Below are positions 43,002 to 54,157 of a stretch of DNA of 64,000 bases, in pieces. The stretch's first letter is position 1, and every line of letters begins with the position of its first letter. The translations under genes were made by a program, and so were the position numbers. Under the pieces are notes generated by a model. The model was not told the origin of the DNA and made no database searches. It was given only the letters and a program-made list of their open reading frames with translations. Source of the DNA: Pauljensenia sp018375675 (lineage in GTDB: Bacteria > Actinomycetota > Actinomycetes > Actinomycetales > Actinomycetaceae); the NCBI GenBank assembly GCA_041432705.1, contig JAPWAE010000007.1, forward strand, positions 1 through 64,000, written 5' to 3'.

Positions 43002-43481
43002 TTAGGCGGCGGCGCTGCGCTTGTGCGAGCTCGACGATCCATCGTCGTCGGGGTTGATCACGCACCAGCGTTCCACGACGAGAGCGACGACAACCCAGAC
43101 GAGGCCGACGAGGCCGCTCAGGCCCGACGCGATCGCGTTGGCGACCATCGCCGAGGCCTCGAGCTGCGTGAGGGACACGATCATGACGCCGATGAGGACG
43201 CCGGCGAGCACGGATCCCACGATCGCGCTGGCCCTGGCGAACACGGCGACACGCATCGCGCCGATAGCGTCGATCCACGTGTCTTTGTTCGCGCGCAAGC
43301 GGCGCACGGCAAGGCCTGACCAGATGAGGAGCGCGGTCGCGACCGCGAAGACGACGGCCGGGCCGGGCGTGACGATCAGGGGGGTGCCTCCTGCGCGCAT
43401 GTGCGCGAAGAAGCCGAGGAAGCTGAGGAGGGCACAGACGAAGCCGACCAGCGTCACCCAGGTGATCGACAGGGGTTTCAT
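43002..43481 (-). CDS. DUF3180 membrane protein
   Basis: 159 residues with four predicted membrane helices in two pairs (LVGFVCALLSFLGFFAHM, VVFAVATALLIWSGLAV, then SAIVGSVLAGVLIGVMIV and LSGLVGLVWVVVALVVERW). The sequence between the pairs, RANKDTWIDAIGAMRVAVFARAS, is typical of DUF3180, whose genes almost always follow folK in Actinobacteria. The ATG begins directly after the folBK stop with no gap. Function is unknown. Confidence 0.85.
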   Translation of the reverse strand: MKPLSITWVTLVGFVCALLSFLGFFAHMRAGGTPLIVTPGPAVVFAVATALLIWSGLAVRRLRANKDTWIDAIGAMRVAVFARASAIVGSVLAGVLIGVMIVSLTQLEASAMVANAIASGLSGLVGLVWVVVALVVERWCVINPDDDGSSSSHKRSAAA

Positions 43482-45569
43482 TTAACGCCTCTTGACGATG
43501 GGGATCGCACCCGTCATCGTGGGCCGCACGACGACGCGGCGCAGGATTCCGGTCTGAGTGGCCTCGTCCTCGGGGATGGGGCCGACGGGGGTGTTGTCGG
43601 GCAGCCCGGGGGCGAGGATGGTGGAACGTCCATCGGCGTGCACGGTGGCCTTGGGGGCCTCGTCGTCGCGGGCCAGGCCGGAGCGGTCGTCGACGACGCG
43701 CACGTCGTGGGAGGCGCCCACGGAGAAGTTCCAGTCGGGCAGCGCGATCTTGGAGCGGGACTCCTCGCGCTTGGACTCGAACACGGGAGCCCAGCGGGGC
43801 TTTTCGGTCCCGCTCGGCTTGTAGGTGCCGGTACCGATCTTGCGGGTCATGCGACCGGCCGCAGAGTCGGCGGGCACGGAGGATACGGGGTGCCAGGACG
43901 GGCGCGACGAGGCCTTGGCTTCGTCCGCGCGGCGGCGGCGCTGACGGTGGGGTGGGCCGGGCACCGCCGGGGCGGTCGCGACCTCGTCCGCGGGGGCTTC
44001 GCCCTGCGGCGCTGCGGCCTGCGTGGCTGCGTCGGGTTCGTCAGCCTGCACGGCGGTGTCTGCGGCCGGGGCTTCGGCCTCGGGCACGTCAACGTCGTGC
44101 GACGTGGGTTCGTCGAGCTCTGGCTCGCTGACCTCGGGCTCGTCGGCACTCGTGGCCACGTCCGAATCCTGAGCGGCGGATAGGCGGCTCCAGATGCTGG
44201 CGCGAGGGGCGGGGGCCTCGTCGGCGGAGACGGGGGCGACCTCGGGTTCCTCGGCCTGCGCGGGGGTCGACTCGGAGTCTGCGGCCTCCTCGACGTGGTC
44301 GCCGGAGTCCTCGATCACCGTGTGGGCGGCAGGAATCTCCACCGGCTCGGCGGGCTCGCCCGGCCGGGTGACGAGGTCGCTGACCTGGCTGATCTCACCG
44401 GTCAGGGCCTCGATGAGCTCGCGCATGTCGGCGCTGGCCTGCTCGGCGCGCTGGGCGAGGAGCTGGTCGGAGTCGGCCATGACGGCCGAGGGGTCCTCGA
44501 GCCAGTCGTCGACGGCGTCGATGATGCCCTCGCGGTCAGGGGTGTCGGCCAGCAGGTCGGATACGCGTCCCACACCCTCGAGGATGGCGTCGGGGTCGCA
44601 TAGGAGCCAGGGCGCCAGGACAAAGGCGCGTTCCTTGGCGCGCGGGTGCGGCAGGGTGAGGACCGGGTCGGAGGAGGCCAGGCCCTCGATCTGGATGATG
44701 TCGATGTCGACGGTGCGCGCGCCCCAGCGCTCGTGGCGCTCGCGACCGAGCTCACGCTCGATGCGGCTGGTCTGGGCGAACAGCTCGTCGGGGGTCGCGA
44801 TCGCGGAGCCGACGACGACAGCGTTCCAGTAGTCGGGCTGGGGGGCTTGGCCGGGGGCCAGCACGGGCTTGGTGCGCATGATCGGCGAGACGTCGTCGAT
44901 CTGGAAGCCCTCCATGTAGGACAGGGCCTCGACCGTGTGCATGAGGGTCACGGGCACGTCCCCGAGGTTGCCGCCGATCGCCAGGACGACGCGGCGCGAG
45001 CGCAGGTGCGCCGGACGGGAGGTGTCCTCCTCGCGCTGTGCCTCGGCAGCGTGCGCACCGCGGCGCGACGGGAACCCCTCGCGGTGCTCCTGCTCGGCGG
45101 GGCTGGGAGCCTGGGCGTGCCCGTAGGCCTCGATCTCGCCGGTGAGGACGGAACCGTCCTCGGCCTCGTAAATTCCCTTGAGGGACAGCGACAGGGGCAT
45201 CGCGTCGGTCTGGCCCGCTCGCACGGTCACGGACACGTCCGCGAAGGGGTGATCGATGGGGGCGTCGGGCTTGTGGACGGTGACCTCGGTGCCGATGACG
45301 CCCTCGTGGCTCATGACGCGCGAGGCGATGGTTTCGGCGAGGGTCTCGATGAGGTCGACGGCGGCGCCGGTGAGGACGGCCATGGCCTCGTCGGCGATAT
45401 CCGCATAGGAGACGGTGGCGGCGATATCGTCGGCGGTGCCGGCGGTCTCGACCCACATGACGATGTCGGCGCTGAAGCGCTGGTTGCGGTCGCGCTCGAA
45501 GTCGTAGACGCCGTGGTTGGCCAGCGCCCCGAGTCCTTTCAGGGCGATGATGACGCGTCGGTTAGTCAA
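43482..45569 (-). CDS. folBK: FolB-FolK fusion with long disordered C-terminal tail
   Basis: 695 residues. Residues 1-120 are dihydroneopterin aldolase (GVYDFERDRNQRFSADIV; VTVHKPDAPI). Residues ~193-365 are HPPK/FolK (LAIGGNLGDV; YWNAVVVG; RWGARTVDIDII; PHPRAKERAFVLAPW). The last ~330 residues are low complexity: acidic Ala/Pro/Glu-rich, then a basic part with RQRRRRADEAK and an end RRVVVRPTMTGAIPIVKRR. Fused FolBK is common in Actinomycetaceae and Bifidobacteria, but the long tail is not needed for either enzyme. The TTG start at 45569 has AAAGGAG upstream and overlaps the end of folP by 8 bases. It supplies folate-pathway steps after FolE. Confidence 0.9.
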   Translation of the reverse strand: MTNRRVIIALKGLGALANHGVYDFERDRNQRFSADIVMWVETAGTADDIAATVSYADIADEAMAVLTGAAVDLIETLAETIASRVMSHEGVIGTEVTVHKPDAPIDHPFADVSVTVRAGQTDAMPLSLSLKGIYEAEDGSVLTGEIEAYGHAQAPSPAEQEHREGFPSRRGAHAAEAQREEDTSRPAHLRSRRVVLAIGGNLGDVPVTLMHTVEALSYMEGFQIDDVSPIMRTKPVLAPGQAPQPDYWNAVVVGSAIATPDELFAQTSRIERELGRERHERWGARTVDIDIIQIEGLASSDPVLTLPHPRAKERAFVLAPWLLCDPDAILEGVGRVSDLLADTPDREGIIDAVDDWLEDPSAVMADSDQLLAQRAEQASADMRELIEALTGEISQVSDLVTRPGEPAEPVEIPAAHTVIEDSGDHVEEAADSESTPAQAEEPEVAPVSADEAPAPRASIWSRLSAAQDSDVATSADEPEVSEPELDEPTSHDVDVPEAEAPAADTAVQADEPDAATQAAAPQGEAPADEVATAPAVPGPPHRQRRRRADEAKASSRPSWHPVSSVPADSAAGRMTRKIGTGTYKPSGTEKPRWAPVFESKREESRSKIALPDWNFSVGASHDVRVVDDRSGLARDDEAPKATVHADGRSTILAPGLPDNTPVGPIPEDEATQTGILRRVVVRPTMTGAIPIVKRR

Positions 45570-46428
45570 CGTCGTTCTCCTTTCGGGCGATGGCCGCCAC
45601 GGTGGCTGCTACGTCGTGGACCCGCACGGCCCACGCGCCAGCTGCCGCGCAGTAGGCGGCGATGTCCGCGCTATTCGCGTCCACGTCGCCTTCGAGGGCC
45701 TTGACGAAACGCTTGCGAGAGGCGCCGACGAGGACGGGGTATCCGCCCTGCGCGAAGCGCGGCAGTTCGCGCAGGATCTGCCAGCACTGGTCGCCCGTCA
45801 GCGAGAAGCCGAGGCCCGGGTCGACCACAATTTTATCAGCTGTCACACCAGCATCAATAGCGTCTTGAACCTGGGATCCCACGCGCTCAATGAGCGTACC
45901 CACGAGGTCGTCCCCGTAGTCGAAGTGCTCCCCCGGCATGCCCGGCAGCGCACGGTAATGCTGGACGACGTACGCGCAGCCCGACTGCGCAACAGCAGCG
46001 TTCATCTCGGGATCCCAGCGCCCGCCGCTCACGTCGTTGATGATCGCCGCACCCGCGCGCGCGGCCTCTCGGGCCGTCGACGCGTGCAACGTATCGACCG
46101 ACACGATGACGCCGTCGGTGGCCAGGGACTCGACGATGGTGCAGATGCGCGCCCACTCCTCGTCCGCGCTGATGCGCGTCGAGTTCGGGCGGGTCGACTC
46201 CCCGCCGACGTCGATGATGTCCGCGCCGGCGGCCACCATCTCGCGCGCGTGACGCAGCGCAGCCGCGACGTCCGTGTAGCGTCCCCCGTCCGAGAAAGAA
46301 TCCGGGGTGACGTTGAGGATGCCCATGATCGCCGTCCGCCCGACAGGCAGGGTCAGGCCGCCCGGCAGCACCGGGGGTTGCGGGACCGGGGACGAGGCCG
46401 GGGCGGCGGGCAGGGGCAGGGCGCTCAC
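45562..46428 (-). CDS. folP: dihydropteroate synthase
   Basis: 288 residues, a TIM-barrel enzyme joining hydroxymethyl-dihydropterin pyrophosphate and p-aminobenzoate; the sulfonamide target. Visible motifs: GILNVTPDSFSDGG, DVGGESTRP, SVDTLHAST, INDVSGG, DPGLGFS and GASRKRF. An N-terminal Pro/Ala extension of ~25 residues precedes the barrel. The start is GTG at 46428, one base after the folE stop, and the 3' end overlaps folBK. Confidence 0.95.
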   Translation of the reverse strand: MSALPLPAAPASSPVPQPPVLPGGLTLPVGRTAIMGILNVTPDSFSDGGRYTDVAAALRHAREMVAAGADIIDVGGESTRPNSTRISADEEWARICTIVESLATDGVIVSVDTLHASTAREAARAGAAIINDVSGGRWDPEMNAAVAQSGCAYVVQHYRALPGMPGEHFDYGDDLVGTLIERVGSQVQDAIDAGVTADKIVVDPGLGFSLTGDQCWQILRELPRFAQGGYPVLVGASRKRFVKALEGDVDANSADIAAYCAAAGAWAVRVHDVAATVAAIARKENDVD

Positions 46429-46429
46429 G

Positions 46430-46995
46430 TCATCGGCTCCCGGACAGGACGAGGGCCATCATCTCGGCGCGGGTCGCCCCATCGTTCATGATGCCGCGCA
46501 GCGCGCTGGTCACGGTCGAGGAACCGGGCTTGGAGATGCCACGCATCGACATGCACATGTGCTCGGCCTCGATGACGACGATGACGCCCTGGGGGTTCAG
46601 GATCTCATCGATCGCGTCGGCGACCTGGGCCGTCAGGCGCTCCTGGACCTGGGGGCGGCGCGCGTAGCCTTCGACCACACGGGCCAGCTTGGACAGGCCC
46701 GTCACGACGCCGCCGCGCGGGATGTAGCCCACGTGGGCGCGGCCGTAGAAGGGCAGCAGGTGGTGCTCGCACACCGAGAAGAAGGTGATATCGCGGACCA
46801 GGACCAGCTCGTCCGTGCCCGCGTGGAACTGGGTGCGCAGGTGCTCGCGCGGGTCCTCGGTCAGGCCCTTGCACATCTCGCGCCACGCGCGCGCCATGCG
46901 GTCGGGGGTGCCGACCAGGCCCTCGCGCTCGGGGTCCTCACCGATCGCGACCAGCAGGTCGCGCGACGCCTTTTCGACGCCAGCGGGATCGTAGG

Positions 46996-46999
<4 letters not shown>
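46430..46999 (-). CDS. folE: GTP cyclohydrolase I
   Basis: 189 residues. It catalyses the first step of folate synthesis (GTP to dihydroneopterin triphosphate). Zinc ligands are visible in SVCEHHLLPF and EHMCMSMRG; also present are GTPDRMARAW, GRAHVGYIP and GLSKLARVVE. Length is standard. The GTG start overlaps the ftsH stop by GTGA, tying folate synthesis to ftsH transcription as in other Actinobacteria. Confidence 0.96.
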
Positions 47000-49044
<2,045 letters not shown>

Positions 49045-49069
49045 GTGGGTCCTCTACAGGTAAGCGTTC

Positions 49070-49624
49070 TCAGTTGTTGTAGACGTGCGGCTTCAGCGTG
49101 CCGACGAAAGGCAAATTACGGTACTTTTCCGCGTAATCCAGGCCGTAGCCGACGACAAACTCGTCGGGAATGTCGAAGCCCACGTAGGCAACGTCCACGT
49201 CGACCTTGGCGGCCTCCGGCTTACGCAGCGCGGTCGCGATCTTGACGGAGGCGGCGCCTCGTCCGAGCAGGTTCGCCTGCAGCCAGGACAGGGTCAGGCC
49301 CGAATCGATGATGTCCTCGACGATGAGCACGTGGCGTCCGGCCACGTCCTGGTCGAGGTCCTTCAGGATGCGCACGACGCCCGAGGTCTTGGTGCCGGAT
49401 CCGTAGGAGGACACGGCCATCCAGTCCATCTCGAGGGGGGTGTGCAGCTTGCGGGACAGGTCCGCCATGACCATGACGGCGCCGCGCAGGACGCCGACGA
49501 TCAGCAGCTCTTCGCCCGCGTAGTCGCGGTCGATCTGCTCAGCCATTTCGGCGAGCCGACGGTCCATATCCTCGGCGGTGACCAGGATTTCTTTCAGGTC
49601 GTTACCCATATCGGTGGCGTCCAC
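49070..49624 (-). CDS. hpt: hypoxanthine phosphoribosyltransferase
   Basis: 184 residues, a purine-salvage enzyme. The PRPP-binding motif is VLIVEDIIDSGLTL, with upstream LIVGVLRGAVMVMADL and the C-terminal FVVGYGLDYAEKYRNLPFVG. The GTG at 49624 was chosen because AAGAGGA lies just upstream and the resulting length is typical; the ATG 5 codons later is an alternative, and the longer frame to 49681 extends into tilS-hpt spacer DNA. Confidence 0.94.
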   Translation of the reverse strand: MDATDMGNDLKEILVTAEDMDRRLAEMAEQIDRDYAGEELLIVGVLRGAVMVMADLSRKLHTPLEMDWMAVSSYGSGTKTSGVVRILKDLDQDVAGRHVLIVEDIIDSGLTLSWLQANLLGRGAASVKIATALRKPEAAKVDVDVAYVGFDIPDEFVVGYGLDYAEKYRNLPFVGTLKPHVYNN

Positions 49625-49796
49625 CGTGTCCTCTTTTCGTATCGATGCTACGCGAGCGATTCCACTATAAGCGTGCCACACAAACGCTCGCCTGTTCCAG
49701 GAAGGACGGGATTCTCACTGTCAGCGCAACATCCTGTGATCACGCAGTCAGTGCCGGGCCGCTCCGGTGAGGCCTGTCGCGGCGTGTTTCCGCCGT

Positions 49797-50909
49797 TTAG
49801 GCGGGGTCTGGGGCCGTCGGATCGCCCACCTCGCGCGCGACGAAAGCGATGCGCGCGTGCGCGCCGCGTCCAACACGTGAGGCAGTGCCTCCTGGCAGGT
49901 TGATGGGCCCCTGGCCGCGCCACGCGACCACGAGGTCATCGAGGGCGTCCACGTGGGCGCTGGACAACGCACGGATTCCGGCGGCACGGGCGGCCTCACG
50001 CAGCGCCCGGGTGCGCACCGCTCGGGGAGCACCCATCAGGGCAGACACCGCCAGGGACGGGTGTCCTGTCTCGGGGTCATGCCCCTCTTCCCCCGGCGTC
50101 ACCGAGGCCGCGAGCGTGCCCGCCCACCGGGTGAGGGCGTCGTCGTCGGCCGCGCACAGGGCGGCCGTGCGGGCCAGCGCGGGAACAGGGTCCACCCCCA
50201 GGGCCGAGGCCAGGGCCGGGATCGCCCGGTGCCGCAGCGCCGAGCGGCGCAGGGGACTGCCGTCTGCGGCGCGCCACGGCCCGTCAATGTCGTTGGTCGG
50301 GTCCTGGAGCGGGGTGAGGCCCGCCTGGGCGCACGCCTGCTCCGTGTCCGTTCGCCGCAGCCCGAGGAGGGGGCGCAGCCACGTCACCCCGTCATCGTCG
50401 CGCGAGACGGGGGCGATGGCCCGCAGGGACGAGGGCCCGGAGCCGCGCGCCAGGCGCAGAAGGACCGTCTCAGCCTGGTCGTCCATCGTGTGGCCGAGGA
50501 GGATCGGGGCACCCTCACGCTGGGCGACCGCTCGCAGGGCGGCTCGGCGGGCGTCACGGGCCGCACCTTCAGGCCCTCCCGGGCCCTCCACCGACACGGT
50601 CTCAACAACGGCACGCGCCCCCAGGGAGGCAGCCAGATCCGCGACGCGGCGAGCCTCCTCGCCGCTGCCCGCGCGCAGCCCGTGGTCGACGGTCACCGTC
50701 ACAACCGGGATTCCCGCACGCGCCGCCACGTCGATCGTCGTCAACGCCAGCGCCAGCGAATCCGCGCCTCCCGACAGGCCGACGATGAGAGCGGGAGGGG
50801 CCCCGGCCTCGTCGATGAAGGAGGTCAGAGAAGCGCGCACCGCCAGGGAGCAGGCGCGCAGGGGGCCACGCGGGTTTGCGCCCACGAGGCGGGAGGCGTC
50901 AGCGCACAC
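49797..50909 (-). CDS. tilS: tRNA(Ile)-lysidine synthase
   Basis: About 370 residues. The PP-loop ATPase motif is VGLSGGADSLALAL, then VDHGLRAGSGEEA, HTMDDQAETVLLRLARGSG and WLRPLLGLRR with DPTN, all typical of TilS, which modifies the wobble C of the AUA-reading tRNA. The start is uncertain: GTG at 50909 overlaps the preceding gene by 11 bases. The C-terminal substrate-binding part is short, as in many Actinobacteria. hpt follows after 172 bases. Confidence 0.9.
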   Translation of the reverse strand: MCADASRLVGANPRGPLRACSLAVRASLTSFIDEAGAPPALIVGLSGGADSLALALTTIDVAARAGIPVVTVTVDHGLRAGSGEEARRVADLAASLGARAVVETVSVEGPGGPEGAARDARRAALRAVAQREGAPILLGHTMDDQAETVLLRLARGSGPSSLRAIAPVSRDDDGVTWLRPLLGLRRTDTEQACAQAGLTPLQDPTNDIDGPWRAADGSPLRRSALRHRAIPALASALGVDPVPALARTAALCAADDDALTRWAGTLAASVTPGEEGHDPETGHPSLAVSALMGAPRAVRTRALREAARAAGIRALSSAHVDALDDLVVAWRGQGPINLPGGTASRVGRGAHARIAFVAREVGDPTAPDPA

Positions 50910-51741
50910 GCGCCAGCCACGCTGTCGGCTCCGCGTACTCGCGGGCGCTCGGCAGGGCCTCGATGCTGGACAGAAGCTGCGCAATCGCGCCCTCGCGCAC
51001 GACGGTGCGCGCAAATCCTTCGGTCTGCGCTTGCAGGGCCTCGACCCCGGCTAGGGGCATACCGGCGGCCGCGCATGCGCGCACCAGGCCGACACCCCCG
51101 GCGTGGGCGCGGTGGGTGCGCAGCCACTGGATCGAGGGCAGGTCGCGGGGCGTGAGGACCTCCATCTCCGCGGTGGGCAGGGCATCCAGGAGCAGGACGA
51201 TGCGCACGAGTTCGTCGCTACGTTCAGGCAGCGAGCGCATCAGGTCGGCAATGTAGGGGACGAGGTGGGGGGCATGGGTGAGGTGGACGCCGCGCAGTCC
51301 CGTGCACAGGGAGACCCATCGGCACCAGTCGGTCTGATCCAGGGCGTAGCGCTGCGCGTCGGCGAGCACGTTAGGGGCCACGAGGATCCGGCGGCCGGAG
51401 CGCACGTCCCAGATGCCCGTCGCGTCCTTGGCCAGGGCGCGCAGGATGACGGCCTCGGCGGCCAGGACCTTGGGCGTGCGCGTGTCCTCGAAGCTCTCCA
51501 GGAGCGAGCCGACCGAGCGGATCAGTCCGCGTCGGTCGACGACGAGCGTCGGGGAGCCGGCCACCTTCTCGGAGGCCTCGGGCAGGGTGGACAGCTCGGC
51601 GAGCCGGCGATCCGACCAGGCGACCGAGCGGCGCAGGCGTGCAACGACGGCGGAGGCACCGACGCGAGAGGCCGAGGGCCCCGCGTACGACAACGAAGCG
51701 AGAACTCCCGCGACGTTGCGCGGGCCAAACGGCATATCCAT
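50899..51741 (-). CDS. DUF2342-like protein without the zinc-protease motif
   Basis: A 280-residue protein in the place occupied by the DUF2342 zinc-dependent metalloprotease family (between dacB and tilS) in many Actinobacteria. The segment WCRWVSLCTGLRGVHLTHAPHL aligns by eye with the family's W-V-x-L-H-E-x-x-H region, but the HExxH positions read CTGLR, so zinc binding is apparently lost. Length is also shorter than usual (about 350). It starts 4 bases after dacB and overlaps tilS. Possibly a structural or vestigial member; function unknown. The alignment is mine and needs a profile search. Confidence 0.6.
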   Translation of the reverse strand: MDMPFGPRNVAGVLASLSYAGPSASRVGASAVVARLRRSVAWSDRRLAELSTLPEASEKVAGSPTLVVDRRGLIRSVGSLLESFEDTRTPKVLAAEAVILRALAKDATGIWDVRSGRRILVAPNVLADAQRYALDQTDWCRWVSLCTGLRGVHLTHAPHLVPYIADLMRSLPERSDELVRIVLLLDALPTAEMEVLTPRDLPSIQWLRTHRAHAGGVGLVRACAAAGMPLAGVEALQAQTEGFARTVVREGAIAQLLSSIEALPSAREYAEPTAWLARVR

Positions 51742-51745
51742 GGAC

Positions 51746-53101
51746 TCAGTCTAGCCCGGCGAGGCCTTCCTCGAAGGCGTCGAGGTGGCCGCGCGTGGCG
51801 TAGGCGCCCTCGGTGACGTTGTCGTGGCCGATCGACACGAGGAGGACGCGCCCGCTCTTCGTCATGACGGACCCGGACAGGGAGGTGACCTCCTGGAGGG
51901 CACCCGTCTTCGCCTGCACGTTTCCGGCCGCGGGCTCCTCGGTCATGCGCTTCGAGAGGGTGCCTACCAAGCCCGCCCACGGCAGGAGGCGCATCGTGTT
52001 CGCCTCGGTGCCCGTGCCCTCGTACGAGGCCTTGAGGACACCGACGAGGGTGTTCGCGCTGATCTTGTCGTTGCTGGACAGGCCCGAGCAGTCTTCGAGG
52101 GTCAGGCCCTCCGTGGGCACACCGGCCTCGGTCAGGGTCTTGCGCACCGTCTCGGTGGCGCCCTCATAAGTCGAGGGGGCTCCCGCCGCGCGCGCGGCGA
52201 AACGGCAATACTGGTCGGCGAGGGTGTTATCCGAGTGCGCGAGCATCCAGCGCAGCTGCTCCCCCATCGTCGCCGAGCTCACCTGGGCCACGGCTCCCGC
52301 TCCCGCGGGGGGATCCCCAGCCTCGCCGAGGGTCGCGGAGATCCCCTCCGCGCCGAGGGCCTGCGAGAATACCTCAGCGACACGTCCCGGCGCGTCCGAG
52401 TAGAAAGTGTTGGCACCCTCGTAGGTGCGTCCGGCGTCGATCGCCATGGGGCCGACGTGCCCCTCGTAAGAGCCGACTTCCTGCGCGTCCCACGAGGACA
52501 GGTGCGAGGCGCCCTCGAAGAGAGTGCCGCGCCAATTCAGGGTCACCGACGTGATGCCGCGCTGCGCCAGGGCCGCGGCCGTGTCCTTCGCAAGGGTCTG
52601 CAGGCCCGCGCGGCCCGAGACCTCGACCTCGTCGGAGGTGCCGATACCCAGGAGCAGGTCGCCCTCCGAATCCAGGTAGAGGGTCTGGTTGTCAGCGCCC
52701 AGCAGCGCACTGGTGGTCAGCGTCGCCGTCGGATCCAGGTGGTGCAGCGCGGAGAAAGCCGCGAGGGTCTTCGTCGTCGAGGCGGGCGTGTGAGGGGTGG
52801 CGGCGGACGCATCCAGGAGGACCTCACCGGTCTGCGCATCCACGACCGTACCCCACGCCGTGTACCCGCCCTCGGCAGCGGCTGCCGCGACCGGCGCCCA
52901 CAGCGCCTGGACGTCCTCGGCGGAAACCGGGTTCCCGCCGCCCTTCGCATCACCGGAAATCGCTGCGGGTTCAAGCGTCGAGGCCGTGGGAGCGTCCGCC
53001 GGGGTGGCCGTTTGCGTCGAACAACCGGCACCCACCAGCGCCGCCGTCGCCACGAGTGCGGCGCTAGCGCTTACAATGGCCCCCATAGACGTGCGATGCA
53101 T
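51746..53101 (-). CDS. dacB: D-alanyl-D-alanine carboxypeptidase (PBP4/S13), lipoprotein
   Basis: 451 residues. The signal peptide ends in a lipobox-like VGAGC (Cys ~26), so it may be lipid-anchored. Penicillin-binding motifs in order: STTK (PASTTKTLAAFSALHH), SDN (AHSDNTLADQYC) and KTG (AKTGALQEVTSLSG). The PBP4-type insertion lies between the first two. It trims or cleaves peptidoglycan cross-links outside the membrane. The ATG at 53101 follows GAAGGGA; the longer frame runs into the divergent ppa gene. The dacB-ppa divergence is conserved in Actinobacteria. Confidence 0.92.
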   Translation of the reverse strand: MHRTSMGAIVSASAALVATAALVGAGCSTQTATPADAPTASTLEPAAISGDAKGGGNPVSAEDVQALWAPVAAAAAEGGYTAWGTVVDAQTGEVLLDASAATPHTPASTTKTLAAFSALHHLDPTATLTTSALLGADNQTLYLDSEGDLLLGIGTSDEVEVSGRAGLQTLAKDTAAALAQRGITSVTLNWRGTLFEGASHLSSWDAQEVGSYEGHVGPMAIDAGRTYEGANTFYSDAPGRVAEVFSQALGAEGISATLGEAGDPPAGAGAVAQVSSATMGEQLRWMLAHSDNTLADQYCRFAARAAGAPSTYEGATETVRKTLTEAGVPTEGLTLEDCSGLSSNDKISANTLVGVLKASYEGTGTEANTMRLLPWAGLVGTLSKRMTEEPAAGNVQAKTGALQEVTSLSGSVMTKSGRVLLVSIGHDNVTEGAYATRGHLDAFEEGLAGLD

Positions 53102-53203
53102 GGATTTCCCTTCGTGGTTACTTCGGTACCTACAGTACCCGTCCATGCGCCGACACAACCAACCGGACCCCCGAGTTTCGGGGCTAATGAGGAAGGCGCG
53201 GCC

Positions 53204-53698
53204 ATGGAATTTGACGTGACCATCGAGATCCCCAAGGGGAACCGAAACAAGTACGAGATCGACCACGTGACGGGTCGCATCCGCCTGGATCGCATGCTCT
53301 TCACGTCCACTCGTTACCCGGATGACTACGGCTTCATCGACGACACCCTGGGCGAGGACGGCGACCCGCTGGACGCCCTGGTGCTCCTCGAAGAGCCCAC
53401 CTTCCCCGGCTGCGTGATCCGCTGCCGCGCGCTTGGCATGTTCCGCATGCGCGACGAGAAGGGCGGCGACGACAAGGTCCTGTGCGTTCCCGCCTCGGAC
53501 CAGCGCGCCTCGTGGCGTACCGAGATCGACGACGTGTCGGAGTTCCACCGCCTGGAAATCCAGCACTTCTTCGAGGTCTACAAGGACCTCGAGCCCGGCA
53601 AGAGCGTCGAGGGCGCCCACTGGGTGGGCCGCGAAGAGGCCGAGGCCGAGATTCGCCGCTCCTACGAGCGCCTGAAGGAGCACGAGGGCGAGCACTGA
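53204..53698 (+). CDS. ppa: inorganic pyrophosphatase
   Basis: 164 residues, a soluble family I pyrophosphatase. EIPKGNRNKYEID at the N-terminus and the signature EDGDPLDALVL (metal-binding Asp residues) are clear; the C-terminal PGKSVEGAHWVGREEA is typical. GAGGAAG precedes the ATG. It is divergent from dacB and followed by a strong terminator. Confidence 0.96.
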   Translation: MEFDVTIEIPKGNRNKYEIDHVTGRIRLDRMLFTSTRYPDDYGFIDDTLGEDGDPLDALVLLEEPTFPGCVIRCRALGMFRMRDEKGGDDKVLCVPASDQRASWRTEIDDVSEFHRLEIQHFFEVYKDLEPGKSVEGAHWVGREEAEAEIRRSYERLKEHEGEH

Positions 53699-53713
53699 GC
53701 TGACTGCTTGTGA

Positions 53714-53748
53714 GGGGCCGCGCGGACTTGCGTCTGCGCGGCCCCTTT
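53714..53748 (+). terminator. ppa terminator
   Basis: GGGGCCGCGCGGA (53714-53726) pairs with 53733-53745 with one G-T pair, followed by TTT, 16 bases after the ppa stop. Confidence 0.75.
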
Positions 53749-53751
53749 AAT

Positions 53752-53844
53752 TCGCACGCTAACCCGATAGGTGGTGCCCTGGGCAAACTACCCACCACGC
53801 CACCAATAGGGTTTAGCTGCGCATTGAAGGGTTAACACCGCCAG
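53752..53844 (+). repeat. ~90-bp repeat module, copy 1
   Basis: This stretch is homologous to 54482-54570. Shared blocks are CGCACGYTAACCCGAT at the left, a GTGGGC/CTGGGC block, and GGGTTTA...GCGTATCAAGGGGTTAAC at the right. It is part of the gene-free island 53699-54952. Confidence 0.6.
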
Positions 53845-53911
53845 CAGATGGGCCGCTACTAGACCTGCGGCACAACAAACTCGCCCGGCGGGATCACACG
53901 ACTGCTGGTCC

Positions 53912-54157
53912 GCGAAAAAACTCGCCCGGCACGGCCCCTCCAGCGGCGTTTCCGCGAAAAAACTCGCCCGGCACGGCCCCTCCAGCGGCGTTTCCGCGAA
54001 AAAACTCGCCCAGCGCGGCATAAAACGCCCATTTTGGGCCATTTTTCGTGTGCTGGGCGAACTTTTTCGCGCTTACACGATGACCACAGTGCCGCAGGGC
54101 GAACTTTTTCGCGCTCGCACCCACACACCAGGCAGAGCAGGGCGAATAACATCGCGC
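53912..54157. repeat. six-copy short repeat array with inverted halves
   Basis: GCGAAAAAACTCGCCC occurs at 53912, 53954 and 53996 inside a 42-bp tandem unit (two full units and the start of a third). Three copies follow in the opposite orientation as GGGCGAACTTTTTCGCGC at 54055-54072 and 54097-54114, and the degenerate GGGCGAATAACATCGCGC at 54140-54157. The array is thus organised as three forward and three inverted copies. Reading frames across it are repetitive and Arg-rich and are judged non-coding. Confidence 0.75.
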
